Source: Candidatus Poseidoniia archaeon | Lineage (GTDB): Archaea > Thermoplasmatota > Poseidoniia > MGIII > CG-Epi1 | Direction: 5' to 3' | Length of the DNA stretch: 11,899 nucleotides | Assembly (NCBI GenBank): GCA_022449705.1 | Contig: JAKURS010000026.1 | Coordinates: 1 to 11,899 of the forward strand | Shown: positions 1 through 5,645 of the stretch, piece after piece | Numbering within the stretch: the stretch's first letter is position 1 | How the letters are laid out: every line of letters starts with the position of its first letter | Position numbers and translations under genes: made by a program | The notes under the pieces: model-generated | What the model was told of the DNA's origin: nothing | The model's input: only the letters and a program-made list of their open reading frames with translations | Databases searched by the model: none

Positions 1-357
1 GCCAGCGACGAGTTCGCCGCCAGCCGGCGGCCCCCGGACCGCGAGCTGGCGCCGTACACCGAGCGCGAAAGGGCGCTTTGCAACTGGTTTGCGGCGCGCG
101 GCGCGCTCGAGCGCGTCGAATTTGTCTCGCTGGCCGAGGAGTGGGGGCCGGCCGCCGAGGGCGCGGATATCGACGGCATCGTCGTCTCCGAAGGGACGCG
201 CGGCGCGGCGGCGCGGCTCAACGCGCTCCGCGCCGCACGCGGGCTGGCGCCGCTGGAAGTCGTCACGGTCCCGCACCTGCTGGCGGCGGATGGCATCCCG
301 CTGAGCGCGTCGCGCATCCGCGCCGGCGAGGTTGACGCGGCCGGCCGGCGGCGGTAA
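1..357 (+). CDS. coaD: Phosphopantetheine adenylyltransferase, archaeal type (3' part)
   Basis: This is the C-terminal 118 codons of a frame that is open at the window edge and ends in TAA at 355-357. Archaeal PPAT transfers AMP from ATP to 4'-phosphopantetheine, giving dephospho-CoA, in the cytoplasm. The visible part starts with SDEFA and has the family's order of signatures: a Y-x-x-R stretch near residue 19, IVVSEGT near residue 62, the LNALRAARGLAPLEV helix-strand, and the C-terminal nucleotide-binding segment LSASRIRAGEVD in place of the more usual ISSTRI-type motif. Family members are about 150-160 residues, so roughly the first 40 residues, including the HxGH ATP motif, lie outside the window. 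The ORFs beginning at 78 and 89 in other frames are shadows of this gene. The family call is confident. The gene symbol is the bacterial name applied to the archaeal enzyme. Confidence 0.85.
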   Translation, partial: ASDEFAASRRPPDRELAPYTERERALCNWFAARGALERVEFVSLAEEWGPAAEGADIDGIVVSEGTRGAAARLNALRAARGLAPLEVVTVPHLLAADGIPLSASRIRAGEVDAAGRRR

Positions 358-381
358 CGGCCGCTCGTCGACGACATTACG

Positions 382-387
382 CTTAAA
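382..387 (+). promoter_or_regulatory. Possible weak TATA-like element upstream of the UPF0147 gene
   Basis: CTTAAA is the only AT-rich hexamer in the 74-nt gap between the PPAT stop and the UPF0147 start. It lies about 45-50 nt before the ATG, so an archaeal transcript starting about 25 nt downstream would have a leader of roughly 20 nt containing the Shine-Dalgarno. This rests on position and base composition only; read-through from the PPAT gene is equally possible. Confidence 0.3.
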
Positions 388-397
388 GCGGGGTCCA

Positions 398-414
398 AGG
401 TGGCAACGCCACTT
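398..414 (+). repeat. Small inverted repeat GTGGC-AAC-GCCAC before the UPF0147 ribosome site
   Basis: A perfect 5-bp stem (400-404 with 408-412), extendable by a G-U and an A-U pair, closes on a 3-nt loop. It ends 5 nt before the Shine-Dalgarno. It could be a weak leader hairpin if transcription comes from the PPAT gene, or an operator near a local transcription start. The role is not demonstrable from one sequence. Confidence 0.3.
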
Positions 415-419
415 CGTAT

Positions 420-424
420 GGAGG
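420..424 (+). promoter_or_regulatory. Shine-Dalgarno site (GGAGG) of the UPF0147 gene
   Basis: GGAGG lies 7 nt before the ATG at 432. It is the clearest ribosome-binding site in the window and fixes the start of this small gene. The long surface-protein gene downstream appears leaderless, so both initiation modes seem to be used side by side here. Confidence 0.75.
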
Positions 425-431
425 CCACAGC

Positions 432-713
432 ATGGAACAGACGATTAACAGCCTGTCGCAGGAGATTCGTCAGGCGATTGCCGAGGACACCTCGGTCCCG
501 CGCAACGTGCGCAGCAACGTCAGCAGCGCGCTCGAGACCTACCTCCTGAACACGCACGGCGAGCTGGACCTGCGGGTCTATTCAACGATTTCAATCCTCG
601 AGGAGCAGATTAACGATACCAATATCCCGCAGTACACCCGCACGCGGCTCTTCGAGTTCATCCGTGACCTGGAGGGCGTGGTGCGCCAGTGGGAAACCAA
701 TGGCGGCGCCTGA
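432..713 (+). CDS. UPF0147 family protein
   Basis: This is a 93-residue, all-helical, charged protein without a signal peptide or membrane segment, so it is presumably cytosolic. It matches the small archaeal UPF0147 family. An N-terminal helix carries EDTSVPRNVRSNV, followed by a central block LDLRVYSTISILEEQ and then DTNIPQYTRTRLFEFIRDLE, which is the family's characteristic repeated pattern of 'D(T/P)xxP' followed by an Arg-rich helix. The two D-T-x-x-P/R segments, near residues 19 and 62, look like an internal duplication. Length fits the family (about 85-95 residues). No biochemical function is established for UPF0147. The start is supported by a GGAGG site 7 nt upstream. The gene ends 84 nt before the surface-protein start, where a separate promoter is visible, so the two need not be cotranscribed. 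Confidence 0.88.
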   Translation: MEQTINSLSQEIRQAIAEDTSVPRNVRSNVSSALETYLLNTHGELDLRVYSTISILEEQINDTNIPQYTRTRLFEFIRDLEGVVRQWETNGGA

Positions 714-764
714 AGCGGAAGCGGTTTGCGCCCGAACCGGGACCTGCCTGCAACCGAAGCGGAA
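712..764 (+). repeat. Direct repeat GAAGCGGAA (712-720 and 756-764) at the surface-protein promoter
   Basis: The same 9-mer occurs twice with starts 44 nt apart. The second copy runs into the BRE position just before the TATA box at 767-774; the first overlaps the UPF0147 stop codon. It could be an operator pair, or chance in a GC-rich stretch. Confidence 0.35.
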
Positions 765-766
765 CC

Positions 767-774
767 TATTTATC
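767..774 (+). promoter_or_regulatory. TATA box for a probably leaderless surface-protein transcript
   Basis: TATTTATC stands out in a GC-rich gap, with GGAACC just upstream where a BRE would sit. Its centre is about 27 nt before the GTG at 798. Archaeal transcription normally starts about 25 nt downstream of the TATA centre, which would put the mRNA 5' end at or within a few bases of that GTG. No Shine-Dalgarno precedes the GTG, in keeping with a leaderless mRNA. The same signal argues against the longer reading that would start at the TTG at 726. Confidence 0.65.
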
Positions 775-797
775 GGCGATGCCGGTCGAATCGAACC

Positions 798-3458
798 GTG
801 AACCGTCTCCCCGCTTTTCTGGTCGCGGCGCTGCTGCTGGGGCTGCTGCTGCCGCTGCCCATCCTCGAGACGGCTTCAGCAGAGGGTGAGCGGGACATCC
901 AGCTCTACCTCTACGAAGAGGGTGGTGATGGCTACATGCACACCCGTACCGAAGGGGGACAGGGTAACGCCAGCTCGGTGACGATAGCCGCTGGCGGAGA
1001 CTTCAACTTCGCACTAACCGATGAGCAGGACCGGGGCCTGCGCGCTGCCCTGACGCTGGAGTCGTACCGCTCCGGCGCGGCGGCGCACGCCTGGGTGTGG
1101 GCCTGTGTCGACGCTCTGTTCGGCGGCAGCACGCTCGAGCTCTGGTTAATTGACGCCAGCAATCGCGAGGGAACGAGCGGCACCACGCTGGCCAGGGGCG
1201 AGATGACCGTTGACACTAACTGCCCCTCCTTCGCTGAACCGGACGCCAACGACAACGACAATTTCGACTTGGTCTGGGAATCTGGAATTGGCCCTGATTA
1301 CGAGCTGGCACAGGACCGCTACGTCGTGGTGCGAGCGTACAACACCGGCGACGACGACGCTATCAAGGTGGGAATTGACAGCGGCGCCGACGGCGAGACC
1401 CCGACCAGCCTGGAGGTGACGACCAACCCGGTCAGTGAAGTCTCGCTTGAGAGCGAGGCGCTGAACCTTGCCACCCTCGATGACGACGATCGCATCGCGA
1501 CCGCCAACTTCGAGCCCGAGCTGCCGGCCGAACTGGCGCAGGCGTTCTTCTCCGGCACGGCGCTGAACGCCTTCGGTGCCTACGACGTCAAGGCGCTGCG
1601 CGTCGACGTCTACGACCCCGGCGACGAGCCGGGCGACGCCCCCCGCTTCAGCGGCAGCGCAACGCTCGCGACGCGTGGCGTCGGCAGCGGCTACGTCGAC
1701 TATTCCGGGCTGACCTGGCGCTACAATGACCCCGATAACCCCTCGCAGAAGCAGCAGGGTGTCGGCACTTACCAGGTGCGCGCGACGGTGGTCAACCAGC
1801 AGGATCTGGAATTCACCGCCGACTTCGCGCTGCAGATGGACCTGTACGGCGTCTACGTCGAGACCGCGCAGCCGGAGCAGACGGTCGCGGTCGGCGGCAC
1901 TGCCACCTACCAGCTTCAGGTCTACAACAGCGGTGCCCAGAGCGACACCGTTGTCATCACCCCCAGCGAGACACCGGGCGACTGGACAGTCTCGCCTGAT
2001 ACGTGGGAGAGCGGCAGCCTGAACTCGGGCGGCAGCGACACCGCCACCTTCACGGTCGAGGTAGCCAATGACGTCGAGATGGTCGGGGACAGCACAGTCA
2101 TCAGTTTCAGCGCAGAGTCGCAGACCGCACCCGCCTCGCAACCCAAAGTGTTTGCGTTGACGACCACTACCACGGTCGGCGCCGAGTATGGCGTTTCGCT
2201 CTATTTCGATCAGGACGGCCAGCATCTCACCAGCCAGCAGGTCGAGGCGGTCGCGGGCGAGTGGAACAGCTTCACGCTGATGGTTTCCAACTTGGGGCAG
2301 GCAGCCGACTCGATTGACCTGAGTGCCAGCGGGCAGCTGCCCGGCTGGGACGTCGAATTCGAGTATGAAAACGTCAGCTCGTCCGGCGTTACGGTCAACC
2401 TGCCGCGTCAGGGCGATGGCAACCATATCGCCAGTGTTACTGTGTTGGTGGAACCAACCGAGGCGGGCGAAGAGGATATTTCTTCCATCCAGCTCACGGG
2501 AACTTCGCAGGGAAACAGCAGCAAGACCGCCAGCGCGACGCTGGAGGTGACGCGCACCTTCGGCCTTTCGCTGCGGGTGGCGCAGGATGGCTCCACCAGC
2601 TACGGCAACCTGCAGCCGGGCGGCACGCAGGAGGTGCACCTGACGCTCCACTCCGAGCTGGAAGATTCGCACACCGCACGGCTCTACACACAGGGGCTTG
2701 AATCGGGCTGGTCGGCGCAGTTCAAGCAGTCGGGCCAGACAGTCACCGAGGTCGAAATCGACAGCGGCGAGAGCTTGCCGCTGGACTTGGTCGTAACGGT
2801 CGCCAGCAGCGCCAACTACCGTGACGGCGGCTATCTGGTTGAGGCGTTCGCCGAGGATGTGGGCGACCCGTTGGTGCGCTCGCGGCTGGTGCTGACATTC
2901 AACATGGCGCTGGCAGCCGACTTCCAGCTCAGCTCACCCCAGAAGCGCGCGGCCGTGGGCCCCGGGGAAGCGCACAGCTTCACGCTCGAGATTGACAATT
3001 TGGGCAACACCAACGACAACTACACGCTGCAGGCGCCATCGGTGCCGAGCGGCTGGCGCGTCAGCTTCTACGACAGCGACGGGAACTCGGTGGGTGTGCT
3101 TCCTGTGGAAGCCGGCCGCACCGAATTGGTCAAGGTGCGCGTCACAGCCAGTGACGATGTACGCAATGGCGACAGCGAGGCCATCACCGTCACCGCCACT
3201 AGCGAATTCTCGCGCGACCAGGAAGAGCTGGTTTTCACGGTCGAAATAGAGGAGGGCTTTGGCGCCCGGCTCTCGCGCACTCTGGGTGACTTGTGGTACG
3301 TCTTCGTGCTGCTGGGGCTGCTGATGGCGGTCGGCGCGGCTATGTACTACCGCTCTGAGGACTGGGAGGAGGACGAGGAGTGGGACGAGGAAAGTGATGA
3401 GCCGTCCCCGGCGCCCGCTGCCGACTCCACCGGTGACGACTGGGACGACTGGGAATAA
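798..3458 (+). CDS. Secreted, membrane-anchored surface protein with four NEW3-like repeats
   Basis: I place the start at GTG 798 (886 aa) rather than TTG 726, because the protein then begins with a classic signal peptide (residues 1-28: NRLP, a Leu/Ala core, cleavage after ASA) and the GTG fits the TATA box. The mature protein has an unassigned acidic N-terminal region (about 29-225), its only two cysteines at 103 and 142 suggesting one disulfide, and a second beta-rich region (about 226-345). Four beta-sandwich repeats of about 115 residues follow, near 350, 464, 588 and 707. Each has a Gly-rich turn, an 'N-x-G'-like strand end and a GW/W-x-V-x-F strand, as in NEW3-type domains of COG1470-like archaeal membrane proteins. 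One helix (about 831-851) precedes an acidic, Trp-containing cytoplasmic tail ending DDWDDWE. It is likely an adhesion or envelope structural protein; no enzymatic motif is visible. The NEW3 assignment is by pattern only. Confidence 0.85.
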   Translation: MNRLPAFLVAALLLGLLLPLPILETASAEGERDIQLYLYEEGGDGYMHTRTEGGQGNASSVTIAAGGDFNFALTDEQDRGLRAALTLESYRSGAAAHAWVWACVDALFGGSTLELWLIDASNREGTSGTTLARGEMTVDTNCPSFAEPDANDNDNFDLVWESGIGPDYELAQDRYVVVRAYNTGDDDAIKVGIDSGADGETPTSLEVTTNPVSEVSLESEALNLATLDDDDRIATANFEPELPAELAQAFFSGTALNAFGAYDVKALRVDVYDPGDEPGDAPRFSGSATLATRGVGSGYVDYSGLTWRYNDPDNPSQKQQGVGTYQVRATVVNQQDLEFTADFALQMDLYGVYVETAQPEQTVAVGGTATYQLQVYNSGAQSDTVVITPSETPGDWTVSPDTWESGSLNSGGSDTATFTVEVANDVEMVGDSTVISFSAESQTAPASQPKVFALTTTTTVGAEYGVSLYFDQDGQHLTSQQVEAVAGEWNSFTLMVSNLGQAADSIDLSASGQLPGWDVEFEYENVSSSGVTVNLPRQGDGNHIASVTVLVEPTEAGEEDISSIQLTGTSQGNSSKTASATLEVTRTFGLSLRVAQDGSTSYGNLQPGGTQEVHLTLHSELEDSHTARLYTQGLESGWSAQFKQSGQTVTEVEIDSGESLPLDLVVTVASSANYRDGGYLVEAFAEDVGDPLVRSRLVLTFNMALAADFQLSSPQKRAAVGPGEAHSFTLEIDNLGNTNDNYTLQAPSVPSGWRVSFYDSDGNSVGVLPVEAGRTELVKVRVTASDDVRNGDSEAITVTATSEFSRDQEELVFTVEIEEGFGARLSRTLGDLWYVFVLLGLLMAVGAAMYYRSEDWEEDEEWDEESDEPSPAPAADSTGDDWDDWE

Positions 3459-3462
3459 TCCC

Positions 3463-4707
3463 GTGGCAGCGACACTGACGTTCCTGGGCGGCGCGAGCGA
3501 GGTCGGCCGCGTGGGTGTGCTGCTCGAAGGCGATGCAGGCCGGCTGCTGCTCGACTACGGCATCCAGCCCGACGACCCGCCGCGCTTCCCGGCACCGGCA
3601 CCTGACATCGACGCGCTGCTGCTGACGCACGCGCACCTCGACCACTGCGGCCTCGCGCCCGAGGTGGCGAACCGCGGGACGCCCATTGTCTCGACCCCCG
3701 CAACGCGCGACCTCGCGGTGCGGATGGCGGAGGACACGCTGCGCGTCTCCGAGAGCGAGGGCTACCCGGCGCCGTTCCCGAAGGCGGCGATTGGCGAGCT
3801 GCTGCGGCAGCACCGTTCGCTGGTGCCGGGGCGCAGCGCGTTCCACGGCGGCTTCGAGTTCAACATCCGCAACGCTGGCCACATCCCGGGGGCCGGGATG
3901 TTCCACTTCCCCGAGCTGGATTTCCTCTTCACCGGTGACCTGCACACCGTTGATACCGGCCTGACGCGTGCCGCGCAGCCGGTGAAGTGCCGCACGCTCG
4001 CCATCGAGTCAACCTACTCAGGCCGCGAGCACCCCGAGCGCGAGGAGGTCATCGACGATTTGCTCTCCGCGATTGACGCCATCGTCAGCCGCGGCGGTCG
4101 TGTTATCCTGCCCGCCTTCGGGCTGGGGCGCAGTCAGGAGCTGCTGATGCTGCTCGCCGGGCAGGGCTACGAGGTGTGGCTCGACGGGATGGGGCGCGAT
4201 ATCGCGCGCATCCTGCAGAAGCACCCCGGCGCGCTGCGCAACGTCGGCGGGCTGAACCACGCGCTGAAGCAGACGCGCTTCGTGCGCCACTGGCGCATGC
4301 GGGAGCAGGCGCTGCACGGCGACGTCATCGTCACGACGGCAGGCATGCTCAGCGGCGGGCCAGTGATGCACTACATGCAGGAGCTGCGCCACGACGAGAA
4401 ATCAGCGCTATTCCTGACCGGTTTCCAGGTCCCCGGCACTAACGGTCACCACTTGCTCGAGACCGGCAGGATGCGGATGGAGCGCGACCCCGAGTCGCCC
4501 GCTTTCCGCCTCGACTGCGAGGTGGCACAGTTCGCCCTGAGCGGCCATGCCGGGCATACGCAGCTGCTGGAGTTCATCCGCGGCTGCGATCCCGAGTGCG
4601 TTATCCTCTACCACGGTGACGACCGGCAGCCGCTCGCGGATGACCTTGACTGCGAGGTCATCCTGCCCGCAGAGGGGAAGCCGCTTCAGCTCTCGTCGAG
4701 TTCGTAG
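3463..4707 (+). CDS. Beta-CASP metallo-beta-lactamase-fold ribonuclease, aCPSF2-like
   Basis: GTG 3463, 4 nt after the previous stop, gives a 414-residue cytosolic protein starting directly at the first MBL strand (TLTFLGGASEVGR). The longer reading from 3394 only adds a Pro/Thr-rich stretch that is the shadow of the surface protein's tail. All zinc ligands are visible: H56-A-H58-L-D60-H61, H140 in GHIPGAG and D159 in FTGD. Beta-CASP motif A is E182 in IESTYSG, motif B is H362 in LSGHAGH, and motif C is H384 in LYHGD. The TTAGMLSGG segment is also typical. There are no N-terminal KH domains, and the length is about 410-420, which separates it from aCPSF1 (about 640 residues) and favours aCPSF2. 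Related archaeal enzymes cut or trim RNA in 3'-end processing and decay. It may be cotranscribed with the surface protein, though no clear Shine-Dalgarno is seen. The exact subgroup is less certain than the fold. Confidence 0.87.
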   Translation: MAATLTFLGGASEVGRVGVLLEGDAGRLLLDYGIQPDDPPRFPAPAPDIDALLLTHAHLDHCGLAPEVANRGTPIVSTPATRDLAVRMAEDTLRVSESEGYPAPFPKAAIGELLRQHRSLVPGRSAFHGGFEFNIRNAGHIPGAGMFHFPELDFLFTGDLHTVDTGLTRAAQPVKCRTLAIESTYSGREHPEREEVIDDLLSAIDAIVSRGGRVILPAFGLGRSQELLMLLAGQGYEVWLDGMGRDIARILQKHPGALRNVGGLNHALKQTRFVRHWRMREQALHGDVIVTTAGMLSGGPVMHYMQELRHDEKSALFLTGFQVPGTNGHHLLETGRMRMERDPESPAFRLDCEVAQFALSGHAGHTQLLEFIRGCDPECVILYHGDDRQPLADDLDCEVILPAEGKPLQLSSSS

Positions 4708-5645
4708 TCGGGACCGGCGAACATCCGCAGCACCCCCAGCAGCAGGAAGGCGGTCATGGCGGTGAAGACGATGCCGTAGAGCGAGTCCAGTTCGAGCGAG
4801 TTAGCGATGCGGCCAGTGGTGTAGCGCGCGACCCAGGTGTTGATTTCCAGGATGACGCCGCCCAGAAGCGCCGTAAGGCCGAGCATGATGGCGAGGTGCA
4901 CTCCGTAATGCCCCATCAGCGACGCCAGCGTGGATTGAACGGCCCCCTGCTCGTCCGTGGAGAGCAGGCTGCCGGTGGCGCCGGCAGGCTGGAACTGGAT
5001 GACGTAGTTTTCGTACTTCAGCGCCGCCAGCGCCAGCTCGATGTAGAGCAGGAAGCCGATTCCGTAGCGCACCCCTCCCTCGAGCGTTGCAACCCGCTCG
5101 CCGGTGTGCAGGTATCCGACTGCAATCGCCAGGATGATCGAGAGCGTAATCGGCAGCGTCCGCCGCTGCCAGATACCGTACGCGCCGAGTGCCAGTGACG
5201 AGCCGAACACCAGCATGGTCACGTGGCCGAACCAGAGCCCGGCACGCTCCTGGGCCAGCCATGGGTCGGCGTAGCGCACGTAGTTTTCGGTCTGGTAGGC
5301 GATATAGGGGCCGAAGAAGTACCACGCCGTCCCCACCACGATGCCGAAGAGCAGCAGCCGGTTCCAGGGACGCAACAGCAGCGTAAACAGATAGAGCGCG
5401 AAGCCAGCCAGGAAGCCGCCAATCACGAAGTCGTGCGCCGCCGGGTCGAAGGCAGGATAGTAGTTACGCGCGTATTCGGTAATCAGCGACTGCTGCGGGT
5501 CGTGGAACCCGAACCAGAGCGTCCCCATCCAGAGCAGGCAGGCGGATGCGAGCACCCGCAGGGCGAGCAGCAGCGGGTAATCACCCAGCAGGTCGCGGTA
5601 GTCGATGACCTGCTCGACACGCGGCAGTCGTGCGGTCCAGCTCAG
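4686..5645 (-). CDS. Unrecognised 8-helix membrane protein at the end of the MoxR operon
   Basis: From ATG/GTG/TTG the longest reading is 289 aa, starting at GTG 5555. I extend it to CTG 5645 (319 aa) because the frame stays open with gene-like sequence (VEQVIDYRDLL), because the GTG start would cut the first helix in half, and because CTG overlaps the DUF58 stop as CTGA with an AGGGGTG site 5 nt upstream. Eight hydrophobic segments are visible, near residues 24-46, 73-91, 97-117, 140-158, 164-180, 193-211, 247-267 and 289-310. The C-terminus is a short acidic tail (DYELDES). I recognise no family. Other MoxR-DUF58 operons carry SpoIIM-like, RDD or haloarchaeal DUF7519-type membrane proteins in this position, so an equivalent role in the same membrane complex is plausible but inferred. 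The last 22 bp overlap the convergent nuclease gene. The existence of the gene is confident; the start is not. Confidence 0.78.
   Translation of the reverse strand: MSWTARLPRVEQVIDYRDLLGDYPLLLALRVLASACLLWMGTLWFGFHDPQQSLITEYARNYYPAFDPAAHDFVIGGFLAGFALYLFTLLLRPWNRLLLFGIVVGTAWYFFGPYIAYQTENYVRYADPWLAQERAGLWFGHVTMLVFGSSLALGAYGIWQRRTLPITLSIILAIAVGYLHTGERVATLEGGVRYGIGFLLYIELALAALKYENYVIQFQPAGATGSLLSTDEQGAVQSTLASLMGHYGVHLAIMLGLTALLGGVILEINTWVARYTTGRIANSLELDSLYGIVFTAMTAFLLLGVLRMFAGPDYELDES

Noticed and set aside
731..741. CCCG-AAC-CGGG as a terminator after the UPF0147 gene
   Set aside because: The stem is only 4 bp with no T-run following; it is too weak to call.
726..797. TTG start at 726 for the surface protein
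   Set aside because: It would put 24 polar residues before the signal peptide and place the start upstream of the TATA box at 767-774; GTG 798 fits both signals.
1146..2672. Long minus-strand open frame (508 codons) inside the surface-protein gene
   Set aside because: It is antisense to a gene with signal peptide, repeats and membrane anchor. Its translation is Arg/Val/Gly-rich with no domain, as expected from the complement of a GC-rich frame.
3394..3462. N-terminal extension of the nuclease starting inside the surface-protein gene
   Set aside because: The added 23 residues are Pro/Thr/Arg-rich shadow of the acidic tail; the MBL fold begins right after GTG 3463.
3340..3945. 201-codon minus-strand frame across the nuclease 5' region
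   Set aside because: It is opposite the zinc-binding core of the beta-CASP enzyme and is low-complexity Arg/Val/Gln sequence.
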